Shown here piece by piece: positions 12,101 through 23,730 of a stretch of 64,000 bases of DNA. Each line of letters starts with the position of its first letter. The stretch's first letter is position 1. The translations under genes were made by a program, and so were the position numbers. A model generated the notes under the pieces. That model ran no database searches, was not told where the DNA came from, and saw nothing but the letters and a program-made list of their open reading frames with translations. Source of the DNA: Ditylenchus dipsaci (taxonomy: Eukaryota > Nematoda > Chromadorea > Rhabditida > Anguinidae); NCBI GenBank assembly GCA_004194705.1, contig SADC01000069.1, forward strand, positions 62,001 to 126,000, read 5' to 3'.

Positions 12101-15100
12101 AGAATATGGCCACCAAAAGTTGAACAAATTAACTAATTAATTATTGAACTAATTAAACCAAAAAATGGAACTGAATATATTTAAAAAGATAAGATTTGAA
12201 CAGAGTTTTGTCAGCTCGGGGCTACCGCATACTCTTTTCACGAGTGCAGAGTAATTTTCGAATGATTTGTGTCTGAGGTATGTGGTGTGCGCATCTCAAC
12301 TCGAAGCCCCGAAGCTCCCTTCGGGAGCACAGGGGGCTTGATGGGAAGATCACCCTTCATCATTTATGAAATACTATTTGACGTAAAACTTTTTTCGCTA
12401 AGCAAACCTAATATTCTGACACTGGATTCGTGTTTAGCATGGTCGATTCGCAGGTGAAACTGCCCTTGAAGTCTCGAGACAAACAAACATTTAATTTGAA
12501 AAATCTTGAAAAATTTCTCATTCAAATGGTTTTGTCTTGAGAAGATTTAAAATTTGACAAAGCTTTTTAAAAGAATCGAGATAACAAAGTTTCCTTATAC
12601 CTGGTCCAAAATTACAAAAATAGCCTAAAGACTCTTTTTGCTCAGCTCCAGTGATCAAAACATGGTTGGATATCTCATGACAGTCAAAACTCGATTTAAG
12701 GGCGCCTGGGAACCGGCCTTAGGTGGACGTAAAATCGAGGTTTGACCTTGATTTTTTTACCTTGACCCCAACCCCCCAAGGCAGTTAGTCGACCTTTAAT
12801 ACCCACAATTTTTAGAAAATTTAAGTTTAGGAGGCGCTAGGGTAAAATTAGCGTACCACCGCCGACGCCAGGCTATTTCGAAATTTCGGCACTGGGCGCC
12901 AGACTAAAATAAGGTCAGCTCGGGCGCAGGCATTTTCGCCTGTAAATTGAGTTTTCTAATGAAAAAATGTATTTTTTATCTTAATATCACTCAATTAAGA
13001 AAAAATTCAAGAAAATTTAAAAAAGAAGAAAATTTCTATGAAATTCGGAATACACTTTTTACAAAATCGGAAAAAAAAACTCTGGTAAAAGGATTGTGAA
13101 AAAATCGGCGCCTTTTCTAAAACCTTGGGCGCTGGGCGCCGAGCTTGTAAAAGATCGACACTGGCGCCGACCTTGGGCGCCCGTCGTCCGTGCAAGAATT
13201 TTCACAGCATTAATGATCTGATCTAAATAAACATCTTAGTGTGAAATTGGAAAGTGGTGCAAAAAAGATTGAAAGTGGTGCACTAAAAAAAGTGGTGCAT
13301 AAAAAAGTAAAAGTGATACATAAAAAAGTGGTGCGAAAAAGAATTGAAAAGTGGTGCACAGAAAAATACCATGCAAATGAGAGGGTGGAAATGGTATGTA
13401 AATGAAAAAAAGAAAACACACAGAACCATACCATGGTCTTCCAAATACTGGAATCTGTCTGTGGAAACTGCTTGCTACCGAGATTCTGAGTGATTTTGAT
13501 TTTAACACCTCTTTTAGCAGCTTCCACCATGTTATTGAACGTTTCCCTTCCCTGAGATCAAATCTTTTGTTTAATACAGCCATTATAAAGCGGAGACAAA
13601 TACCTGCCATGCAGTTGGGTAACCGGTGCTGTCTCTGCAAATAACTGTTTACTATTACATGTGAGACTGTAAAATTACCTTAAATCCCAGTAGAGTACAG
13701 CAAGGTCAATGCTCTTCTCAGCACTTTTGAGAAGTTCAGTCCAAGCCTGGAAGGTGGAGGTGTTGTTTTGGAAACCTGGGTATACCATTCCTGAACATCG
13801 GTAGCTTTTAGATGTAAAAAATGGTCGATCACAAGTAGAACTATAGGTAACTGCTAGCCCCAAGAGAGTTACATTCATGGTTTTTAATAGTGACTCGTTC
13901 CCAAAAAACCAAATAAATATTTGGTTTTGCTTTGATCCCTGTGATTTCAATTTTTTTGACATAAAATGAATTTTCAAGCATTTTCATGCTATTTTCTTCA
14001 CTAAAACTAGGCCAAAAAGAGACTCGTACATTATTTTCTCAAGAGTCTTGATCGGATGCATGTCACAGGTAATACTTCAAGCCTCCAACACCTCTTCTGG
14101 GGTAAAAACTCCCGGATGTTTAAAACCATAAAAACTGTTATCATCACATTCTGAACTTAGAAATGTGACCCTCAAATGCCCTCAAATACTCAAACAGTAG
14201 TATAAACAGGGCTACCATATGTCCTTTTTAAAAAGATTTGTCCTTTTTTGGGATCCCCAATCTTTTTTATTTTTGAAGTTTTAGTTTAAAGGGGCAGTTT
14301 AGAGGGGGGGGGGGTACTGCTTTTAAAAACTAGACAGAAAACTTAAAAAATCTAGACGAGAACGAGTGTAAAAATTTATCGAGAAAGAAAAGAACTGCTG
14401 GTTCGCGCCTTTTCTCCCATCGGGCACGACCATGCCCTTTAAGTCTTCTAAATGGCAATAAGCACTAGATAAATGCACTTGTTCCTTCAAATTCGTTTTT
14501 TGGTACTAATTCGGTTTACACCCCACCCCCAGTTTTTGGGTTTATCGGTTTCTATGTTGCGACAAACATATTTTATTTATTCACATACATACAGTTCAAC
14601 AATCTGAGACCATAAATAAAACATACTATCATTTCCACTGAACTTTCGACGCCAAACAAAATCTGAGACATAACTTTTAAAAACAGAACGATTGAGCAGT
14701 TTGTCGTAGAGCTTGGCCAAATTGAAGTCGCGGAGTTCTTCCATTCCTACAACAAAAAAGATGGACACAGTATATGAGACAGAACAATGAAGACAAAATT
14801 TCCGAGCTCACAAAAAAACAAGAACACGACCAAAAATAGCAAATGCAAAAAAAAATAAAAAATGGGGGTGGAGTGTAAACCGAATTAGTACCCGTTTTTT
14901 GACCAAATGTTTTTTTAATTTGAGATGGCAGCCCCGAGTATAAACTACATTCAATCAACTAGATAGATCACACACCTGTGGGAATGGATTCTACAATCTC
15001 TAATCTAAAATATGTAATATTAAACAATATTTTTGTGGAATTGATTTGAGTGTCTTTACCCGCATTCATCGGTGCATACACCTTAAAATATAAATTTTGC

Positions 15101-15422
15101 AACAAAAAATTAATGTTGACAAACCAGTTTTCTCATATTCTTGACATTTTCTATCTGAAAATAGCAGATTTAAATTCATTGAACAATTCTGGCCTGCTTT
15201 TGGACAGCCAACATAATAAATTGCCAAACTCACAGAATCATCGTTGAACAAAGGGATGCTAAAAGATACGAAGGGATATTAAATGATACACAAGTATACT
15301 AAAACATACAAAAAGGTCATGAGCAAAAGCAAAGCTAGTATGGTGATTGGAAGGCAGGCAGGTTTGACTATAGAATTTTTACAACACTCTTCACTTTCTT
15401 CCTTGTCCATAGCTGTGCTCAT
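9189..15422 (-). CDS. PLD3/PLD4-like phospholipase D-family protein
   Basis: Type II membrane protein of the PLD3/PLD4 group (lysosomal 5' exonuclease or lipid-modifying activity in known members). About 19 exons, about 424 codons. The first exon (15422-15310) has a hydrophilic start and a membrane anchor (ITILALLLLMTF). It is followed by IVESIPTG (14976-15004), AWTELLKSAEKSIDLA (13679-13790), the first catalytic HKD motif HTKMWII|D split across exons 11,734-11,699 and 11,626-11,571, LGSANMDW, the conserved ISVMDYIP (10,341-10,397), YWPALDNAI, and the second HKD motif HAKYMVTD (9912-10,011), then TSNWSGDYF. The stop is at 9189. Most introns keep phase. One-base losses are inferred near 11,405, at 10,498 and near 10,480, and exons 1/2 do not phase. 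Product call is firm; whether the locus is functional is open. Confidence 0.85.
9734..9833. repeat. pogo/Tigger-like MITE with degraded left end
   Basis: The right end GGAGTTCGACTGTA and interior GATATAACGCCACC, in inverted pairs around a poly-C tract, match the TA-CAGTC... ends of the better-preserved copy at 25,498-25,660. It lies in a PLD intron. Confidence 0.55.
12230..12460. repeat. GC-hairpin core module, copy 1 (partial)
   Basis: Carries TTTGTGTCTGAGGTATGTG, GCGCATCTCAACTC, and the stem CCCTTCGGGAGCACAGGGG, as in the cores at 33.9, 46.2, 48.6 and 58.6 kb. It is shorter and more diverged than the others. Confidence 0.55.
12830..13190. repeat. GC-rich GGCGCC palindromic block
   Basis: Starts GGAGGCGCTAGGG and ends GGGCGCCCGTCGTCC, with repeated CTGGGCGCC and GGCGCCGA in both orientations around an AT-rich middle. 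A similar block is at 51,820-52,130. Base composition differs sharply from the surroundings. Confidence 0.55.
14577..14746 (-). other. Possible alternative or orphan exon in the PLD gene
   Basis: After an acceptor (TTGTAG) the frame reads GMEELRDFNLAKLYDKLL and stays open to a stop at 14,577. It starts with the same GA ATG G bases as the PLD exon at 13,790 and would also fit the G left by the upstream donor at 14,976. The sequence has no recognisable PLD homology, so this may be chance or an alternative exon giving a truncated product. Confidence 0.25.
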
Positions 15423-15929
15423 CCGCGTATCTGCAATCAACCAATAAAAATTATTTTTGAGTAAATTTTAGAGAATACTCACCAAACAAGTCCATTTCGA
15501 AATTCTAAATGTTGACTATGTTGAATACAGCTAATTAAAAAGGGAGAGGGGAGGGTAACTACCAGTGTGAACGCACACTTTCTGCTTTTTCATAACATAA
15601 CAAGGCTATTTTTTAAAATTTAAAATCATTTTATGCTGGCGAAAATTTGCATTGACACTCGCGAATATACCCTGAGGAAAATAGCTTATTTTAAAGCTGC
15701 ACCACTTACCGTCATATCTGCCCTTCCATCTTTGGTCTGAAAATTTATGATTAGAAAGATCTGATAAGTTGTGTTTTACAAAATTGTAAAAAATTCCTTC
15801 AAGGTCAATTTTTTTCAGATTTTACATGAAAGTTTCATGAACTAGATTTTTAAATGGTATCCTTTCAACTCAGAAATAATTAAGACTCTAGAGAAGGCTG
15901 CTTATTGGGCGTCCCCTGGAAATGATTGG

Positions 15930-16356
15930 AAAGTAAGGCGGCCTGCTCTAATGCCTGTAATTATAGTCTTGTTGAGGGGTCAACATTTTCGAAAAAATGC
16001 AAAATATCGATTTTCATGAAAAAGTACCAAATCTGATATTGTTGACCCCAATCAACTTTTGAGCTCTAAAAGATGGCATTAACAGAAATTTGAAATTTTG
16101 TTTTTACAAAATTTTGGCAAAATTGACCCCTATGTTGACCCCTCAACATTTTTTACCCACCAATTTTTATACGTCAAATTTTCATAAATAACTCGGAAAA
16201 GCTGCTTATATTTTGTGTAGAGCTCAGAAAATGCCTAGGGTCATAAATATCAAAATAAAAAATTTTTGAAAAAAATATGAATATTTTTTGAATTAAAAAA
16301 ATGTTGACCCTAAATGTTGACCCGACTATGATTACGGCCAATAGGGTCGCCTTGGG
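15930..16356. repeat. Inverted-repeat MITE with GGGTCAACATTTT blocks
   Basis: The left end AAGGCGGCCTGCTCTAATG and the right end CCAATAGGGTCGCCTTGG are imperfect complements. Both arms carry TAATTATAGTC-type sequence and GGGTCAACATTTT. The interior has repeated GTTGACCCC. No protein is encoded. Confidence 0.6.
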
Positions 16357-16605
16357 GTTCTGTCCAGTCCTTGTCGATTTAGCCATTATATTCAACACGG
16401 CTGCACCAGAGAAGAGTTTATTAATTTTGAAGCTTGAGATTCTTAATCTTTTTTCTTGCCATAAAATTCGAATTTCGACGGGCCGTGATCAGCTTAAAAA
16501 ATCAGTGTCCCTCCTTTTTAAACATTCTTCCTATAAAAAAAAATTGCCCTGAACCTTGTTTGGCCCACCATTTAACTTCGAGATTTATTGATTACAGAAA
16601 GCTAT

Positions 16606-16850
16606 TACCGTATTTACTGTATTAAGTCCCATGGGGAGTTATTTTTCAACCCTTAAAAAATCGGAAAAAAATATTTCGATTTTGATATTTGGGGCGCTCA
16701 ACCAAAATTTAAAAAGTGGAATCAGGTAAACTCGCGGCAACTAAGAAAACGCGAAAAACAGATTTGCGAAATATTTGCTCTAGTTGAGATATAAGGTCCG
16801 TAGGGTGGGGGCTTATTAGAGGGTGGGCAGTTAATACAGTAAATACGGTA
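16606..16850. repeat. MITE, TACCGTAT family, copy 4
   Basis: 245 bp. Ends TACCGTATTTACTGTATTAA and TTAATACAGTAAATACGGTA are perfect complements over about 20 bases. The interior contains the family block AAAACGCGAAAAACAGATTT. Confidence 0.8.
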
Positions 16851-18654
16851 TATGTGCAAATCATGTACTAAGATCATGAGGATCCTTTTTCTGCAACTTG
16901 CAACTCCACTTTCTTTACTTTTTACGATAAAAAGTTCCCCTTCACTGCACTTTTTCGAACTAAAAACATTCCTAACCAAAAATTTCATTTGCAAAGTGCA
17001 ATTTAACACCTAATCCATTTTGAGTACTAAAAATAAAAATCTTTTTATTTGTTCAGTATATCAGTCCAAATTTCTACTCTATAACCAAAATTTCTTTCAC
17101 ACGTTTCAAAACGTCCTACCTCTCCAATTGGAATCATCTTTCTTATTCAGCTACTAATAACAATCCCAATAAGGCAATACTTTAGCAAAAGCAAACAAAA
17201 CACCAAAATCAATAACTTAGTTACAATAGCTAAACCAGCAACTAGCAATAATCTAATGTAATCCACTGACAACAAGTGACTTAAGGTGTGTGAGCGTCTA
17301 TTTTCGGCACCTTTTAATGTCACTAGCTTCAAGATTTCTAGCTGGCAGCTCTAGGTGCCTAGCATGCAAATAACCGACTGGCTAGCTGGTTTAGCTAACC
17401 TCAAAGCTAGACACACAAAAGAACTCTAGACCCAAGTCTTGCTCCCTTAAAAAGACATGATAGCTCCTAGTAAAAAGGCAAAATATTCCACAAAGCTTAT
17501 TTTGAAAAGGCCTTTTTGTTGTTATTGCTCGCTTGCTTCCTTCCTCAGTCAAATGGATAGAGAATTAGAAAAGGAAAATATATTATGTTGCTGTTTTTTT
17601 AGATAATAAAACAGATAATATTGAGACAGGAAGTTAGAGAAAGAAAGTGGAGCCTGCATTTCCGCACATGTATCTAATTACGTTGAAAGGCAATTTCATC
17701 CTGCCAATAAATTTTTTGTTGTTGAATGAGGGTCCCTCATTGAGTAATGGATTGAAGTTTAAAGCAGAGATAATCGTTGGACCGTTAAAACCCCGGGTAG
17801 CTTGCTTTGTTAGGTTGCTAGTTAAATTTTTGCATTGTCATTTTAAACGACCACATGTTTCATTGCGATCTAATTTTTCAGGATGCTTCAAAAGAGCAAT
17901 GTGTTTGGTCAGACAAAAAAAGTTAAAAGTCGAAGATTCTACACTGAGAGTGAAATAATCTATTTTGAACACCTACTATATTAGCTGTATAAAAGCTATA
18001 TATTGCTAGATAAACGCTCGACTTTTTTAAATTTTGCCTGCTTATTTAGTTTCCTTATGCCGTTTTTGTATGCGAAAGTGTCTTTTAGACAACCTTTATG
18101 AGATGGCCAATCAAAAAGCATGGTTCGAGTCTCAAGCAAACATATTTGTTTTTTTTCACACAAAAAAGTTTTTAGTGGTGATAAATAAGTTACCTCCCAG
18201 CCTGCAGCAGTCATCTATTCTGATAGTCAAAATTTCTAGACTCAAAATCACTCAATCGACCTGATAGTTTCTTGGAGCTAAGATGTAAATAGCCAGTTTG
18301 CTAAAATAATAGTTGACAATTCAAATAGCAAATATAATAGGTGTTATCTATTGTTAAGCGAAGATAACAAAAATATTTAGTAAAGAAAGACATAATCTAT
18401 AAAATGCGTGAAGAACATGTAAGTGTAGGTATGGGGCAAGATAAGAATAAAAAACAATAACAACAACCTAGAGAGAAGCAAATTACTAATTCAACAGCCC
18501 CAAAACAAACACATTTGAAGGGCTGCATTCGCGGCATTTCAGAGAGCAGTTCTCTTTTATACGCAATTACTTGCTTTACTGCTTTTAACCAGCTTTTTTA
18601 TTAAACGATCAAACCAATAAAAAAAGAAAGTAATGTTGCGCTTCATAGGCCGAC

Positions 18655-18893
18655 TGACATTCGACTCGCTACAAATTGTGACTCGCTACAGTTTTTTCAA
18701 ATTGGCGCGTTTTGGTGCTCAGTCTGGACACACGTTTGAGCCCGTCCTAACGTGCGCTGGCCTACCATTGCCTAAGCCTAAGGCCTAAGTTAAAAAAAGT
18801 TAAAAGAAAATGCAAAAAACAGTTAAAAAAATGACATTAAAAAATTCAAAACTGTAGCGAGTCACAATTTGTAGCGAGTTGCAATTTTACCCA
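18655..18893. repeat. Palindromic element with CGCTACA arms and TTAGGC module
   Basis: Left arm GACTCGCTACAAATTGTGAC and right arm GTAGCGAGTCACAATTTGTA are complements; each arm repeats the ACTCGCTACA unit twice. The centre carries CTAACGTGCGCTGGCCTACC and three GCCTAA hexamers, the same module as at 2965-3010 but in different arms. Confidence 0.65.
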
Positions 18894-20631
18894 TAAGCCA
18901 TTCCACAATGGAGGTCGCATCTCGAGGTACATCATCTCTGCGGCTTTCAGCATTGAAAATTATTTTACTTGCTCTCAAGGTTTTTTTCAGCGAACCATCA
19001 AACATTTGACAGGAAAAAAAAAATTTAGAATATGACCTTCTATTTACGCCGCGGGAGAGATACCAGGAAGTCTCAGATTCCTCAAGTGGGTAAGGTTTAC
19101 ATTTTCATGTAGATTTTGACTGATTCGCGCCAAAAAAATACAAAAGCAAACTTTTCAAGGGTTTTTTTGGCAATTGTAAAATATGAGCATAAAACCAAAA
19201 ATAAGAAAAATTCGGCATGAAAAATCACTAGGCTCTGTAGCACTGAAATAAAAATCAAAAAATGTATTAATTCTTGAGCACTATCTCCACTAAAGTGAAA
19301 TTCATTAATTTTCACACGCTTAAAATAAAGACTTCATATGAACAGAAAAACAACAATATTTAGATCAATATCATTATGCCACAAACTACACGCTATACTA
19401 CTAGAATTTAACTGAAAATTCGTACCAGCGATTTTTACTTTATTCGCAAAAAACATAAACAAAAAGGGGAAATTCTTTAGTATTGGTAAAAGCAAAGAAC
19501 AAATGAAGAGGCCAATTTGTCCAAACCATCATCATCTGTTTCCAATTCGCCTTTTCAAAGCTGCTTTGTTGTCATTTGCAATGCAAAAAGAGCTATTGAA
19601 CCAGTTTTTGCGAGTATTGGTAGTAGTATAGGTACAGGGTACGCAAAGAGCCGAAAAGTAGGGAAATCGCCTCAAATAGTCGGAATTTTCGAAATTTAGA
19701 AAAAAATAAATGTTTAATATAAAAAATAGAGGAAAAAAAATTAATAAAAAAGTAAGCGCTAAAATTACTGACATTTGCTGCTAATTTACGATTATTTGCG
19801 GCAAAGTTACGACTTTTTGCCGCAAAATTACGATAAGTGCGATCAAAACGACACTAAATATTTTTTGGTTTCACTAATTTTACTGACTCAAGCTGAGATT
19901 CAATCTAACGAGGGCTACTGATTAATTGAAATGGCTGTCCAAGTGTTTAATATTTCAATAATGTCTGTGTGTTAGCGATAAATCGAATTTATCGAGGACG
20001 AGTTTACAAATTGATCTACCTTACGCAGATCATTAGAAAGTAATAACACATTTCGGCATACCCTGTAGAAGTAAAAAGGTATAGACACTGGGTTTGACCA
20101 TGGCAAAGGGTGAGGGGGGGGGCAAACTAGTGTCGTTCAGGAAACAATCAAGCCCCTATCCAGCTATTATTAGAGCTGCTGTTGCTGCCACTGGCGCTGT
20201 TTAATAAAAATTAATAGGTCTGGGAACAGGCTGACAGAAGCAGAGCATGTGAACAGCCTTAATGTCTGCTACTACTGCCACTTCTACCTCCAACATACTT
20301 ATAAACAATTTAGCTAATGGTTTTTTCTTTCCTTTTTGGAATAATTTTGATGGAATCACTTTGGGGTAAGAAGCGGTGTAAAGAATGTGGGTCTGTAATT
20401 ACTGGTTAGTGGAGTGTAGGCAATCTTTTCGAATTGATAAATCTTGAACAAAAAATGTAAAAATATTTCAAAAAGTCTGTTTTATGAATCTAGGTATCAG
20501 TGAGGTTTGAGAGCTGTGTTGGGTAAAACACAGTGCACTGAATCGGCCTTATTTAAGAATCAGGCCCATTTTCAGTTTTGTTCCCTCTCATGATTTTTTC
20601 GGCTTGTGCTTAGGCCCAGGATGGAATAGTA

Positions 20632-20874
20632 TACCGTATATTCTCTATTAGAAGGCCCGGGCCTTCTATTTTTCAACCCTAAAAAAGTCGGAAAAAAAAT
20701 ATTTCGATTTTGAGATTTTGTGCTCAACTAAAATTTTAAAGTGGAATCAGGTGAGCTCGTGCTAACTAAGAAAACGCGAAAAACAGATTTGCGAATTTCT
20801 TTTTCTAGGCTGATATAAGGTCCTCAAGGGGGGCCTTCTATTAGAGAGGGCCTTCTAATCGAGAATATACGGTA
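20632..20874. repeat. MITE, TACCGTAT family, copy 5
   Basis: 243 bp, TACCGTATATTCTCTATTAG to its near-perfect complement ending ATATACGGTA. The interior has GGCCCGGGCCTTCTATTTTTC and AAAACGCGAAAAACAGATTT. Fragments of the TTAGGC-type module lie just outside it on both sides. Confidence 0.8.
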
Positions 20875-22978
20875 TGCCAGGACGGACTCACACATTCTTG
20901 CCAAACTGCAAGATAGTAAGAAATAGATGTTTCACTCCGTTCTAACATCGCCGCCCTACCCCTAAATAAAAAACTAACAAGGGCAAATTCAAAACTGGAC
21001 CTAATTCTCAAATAGTGTCTTCAGACCACTGTCTTTTTTCAAAAATTTATTGTACAGCTCTATCAAAAAACTAGTGAAACATCAACCAGATACCAAAATA
21101 AATAAAAGATGAATATGCACTCAAACCAGCTTTTCAGCTAACAATTAACAAACAACCTCTGACTAATTTCCTTTCTAAAAAACAAAGCTGAGCAAAATCT
21201 CTACAACAAAAAAAAAATCTTTTTTTCATGCCCAGTCAATTTTTTTCCAAAGCTTATAATTGTTAATCTTTATAATTGTCGAGTGTGGAACAAAAAATAT
21301 TTTTCTATCATAAGCCACATAAAATAAAACTAGAAAAAGAAAATTAAAATTTTTTTGGTTTCCTAATCTGAAGCACCAATCAAGTCATTGGGCTTTCCCA
21401 CCACCACCCCAAAGCAGCATTCTGGACCTTTGCAATAATTAACCTAAAAGCCAGGTTAGAGACACACACACACTCAACAACAGCTACAATGTGCTACTGC
21501 CATGGCTCTCAAATTTCGTTCAAGTCTGGCCAAACAAAGCTCTGTCAGCAATCTTTCACAAAATATTACTTTGGTCCTACAAGCTAAACTTTTTTTTGTT
21601 TGAAAATTCGCCATAAATTTCACGAAGAAAAATAAAAGTGTGAAGAAAAAATAGCGTTCAATACTCATAAGAGCATTTTCCTATTGAGATATTCAAGAGA
21701 AAATACACGCGGAAATTTCAATATTCAGAAATCTGAAAATAACCTTTTTTTCTTGCTTAAGCTATGAAAAACCCATTAAAGTAAGAAAAAAGCAAATAAA
21801 CGCAAGCTATAAAAGCCAAAAATGACGTGTTAGCTTTTTATTGCTACTACTCAAATTTATTGTTTATGGCGAGACTGAGAAAACCTATTTTTGCATTTTG
21901 TTGTGGAATTTGGTGTGAAATTGCGAATATCAAGTGCTTCTAAGGATTTGAGCTGTTAAAAGGCTTCTTTGTGAAAATCAAAATATCTAATCACAAAATA
22001 TAAATTTCAGAAGATTTTCAACAATTATTAAGTATTATGGCCCTGTCCTGTTTATTGCATTGACAAAACCTGAATTTGTCTTTATTTAAATCGGCATATA
22101 ACACGCCTCCAAATAATTTTTTTCCCAACTTTGGAGTGAGTTTTAGTAGTTCATTTCTAACAGTATCCATCAGATATTTTAAAAGCAGAAATCGAAAAAA
22201 TGACTACGTCATTCAGACAAGTTGTGAGTCAGGAAAAACTTTAAATTTTTTTACTTGAAGACGTGTTTTATCTTACTTCTACGAGTTTTTTTCTTCTTTT
22301 GCTTATAGAAATACATGAAAAAGTTCAAAAGGGAAAAATAGGAAAAAAATAACAAAGCTTACAAATAGTTTTTCATACAATTAAAGGTTGCTAAAAATTT
22401 TCTTCATACAATATGCAATCACCAATCATTAGAAAATTTGAATATAAGAAAAAAAATTGCCTTCATCCATAAAAATTTGAATTTTTTTTTTTCTCAACAT
22501 GTCAAGCATAAACTTGCTGTTTTGCTTAGCGTTGTTCCTAATTTTTCTCTAATTTCTTCTTCTGGCGTCCACAAAGTTTCTGTAACTCGTGTAGAAAGCC
22601 TACGAAAAAAATACATTCACCAAGGTAAACTTTTACATATTGCCAGTTTTGCATTTTTCATACTTTTAGGACTCCTTGATAAATATCGCAATGGCAAAAA
22701 TGGCAGTTCTTACGAGAATGTGGTATTGAACCGTCACGATGAGAATATGTTGCAGAAATTAGTATAGGTACATTTACTGATAAAAAGTTTGGTGTGTGCA
22801 CGTTTTGCCGAAAATAGGTAAATGCCTATCTTCGGCGGAAAGTTCTTCAACCAGAAATTAATGTATGACATAATTATCTCACAATGGATCCGCCGGAACT
22901 CTAACATTTGAATCACTCAAAGTTTTATTTAATCTAAAATTTTTATATTTTCTATGCGTTGAATACGAAAAATTGGCG

Positions 22979-23060
22979 TACAGTTAAACCTCGATAACCC
23001 CTAGGCACCAGGGTGCCGGATTACAAAAGCGTCACTTTGCTGAATTCTTTTCTGGCCAGC
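22979..23060. repeat. pogo/Tigger-like terminal repeat, solo end
   Basis: Begins TACAGTTAAACCTCGATAAC, the end type seen in the complete copies at 25,498 and 40,466, and continues with a GGCACCAGGGTGCCGG hairpin. No matching right end was found nearby. It lies in the protease intron. Confidence 0.45.
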
Positions 23061-23319
23061 CAAGTTCAGTTAGACTATGGTGCCAGATTAACGGAGTGCC
23101 GGAAGAAATCAAAAATTTTTTTGGTCAACTTGGGGAATAGCTACCCGCATGTTTTGAATGTTCAGATCATCAAAAAACATGAAAAATTTAAATAAAAAGT
23201 ATGAGGGAATTAGATTTTACAGTTTGGGCAGTTCCCTTGTCAGTAAAAGTTCTTAAAGATGATATAGAATTCTTCTAATTTTCCCAACAAAATTTTTTTA
23301 AATTATATGAAAGTTCCAT

Positions 23320-23730
23320 CGCTTCTGAATCAGTGATGGGTCCACCCGTCCGAGGCGCCCTAAACGTGCCCCGTTCCGGTGGGTGGGGTGGTGCCAGGGC
23401 ATGAATAAAAATAGGCTGGGTATGCGGGCGGGGCGAACGCAAAGTGTGGGGCTGGGGCGGCATTTGGGTGCCCAAAGCATATGGGGCACTCCAGTTGTAT
23501 TGAAAATACGCAAGAAGTCTTCAGACAGCGTTAAAAAACTCACGGCACTGCCCTATGACGCGGTGCAAATAGCCCGGGGCATTGGGCAATGCCGGGGCGA
23601 TAACTGGCGAACTCAGGGCATGGGGCGGTGCTGGGGCGCTAGTCTGGCAAGCGCTGGGGCGTGAGGCAGTGCTGGACGGTGGTCTGGGGAACTTGGGCGT
23701 GGGGCAGCGCTGGAGTGAAAATTGGCTGCT
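23320..23730. repeat. GC-rich GGGGC-type repeat block in a protease intron
   Basis: About 400 bp, rich in the irregular unit (T/A)GGGGCG(G/T)TGC-TGGGGC (for example GGGGCATTGGGCAATGCC, GGGGCGGTGCTGGGGC). GC content is far above the surroundings. The open frames over it are by-products of composition. Confidence 0.55.

Larger units (their letters stand above)
11785..13410. mobile_element. 1.6-kb inverted-repeat element in a PLD intron
   Basis: Left arm (about 11,785-11,930): AATGAGAGGGCTAATA, then about six GTGCACCACTTTCAATT units. Right arm (about 13,250-13,400): the reverse complement, ending with GCAAATGAGAGGG. Between them lie a copy of the GC-hairpin core (about 12,230-12,460) and a GC-rich palindromic block (about 12,830-13,190, repeated GGGCGCC/GGCGCC). 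No transposase is encoded, so this is a non-autonomous composite. It separates the PLD exons at 13,449 and 11,734. Confidence 0.65.
15430..22490. other. Large geneless region between the PLD and protease genes
   Basis: No exon with family similarity was found on either strand over about 7 kb. It contains the MITEs listed separately, several AT-rich low-complexity stretches (notably 19,700-19,760 and 21,180-21,350) and a poly-G tract at 20,111-20,120. Confidence 0.45.

Noticed and set aside
16722..17332. Hydrophobic minus-strand frames of 95 and 61 codons
   Set aside because: The first lies across a TACCGTAT-family MITE; the second is an AT-rich hydrophobic by-product with no neighbours to splice to.
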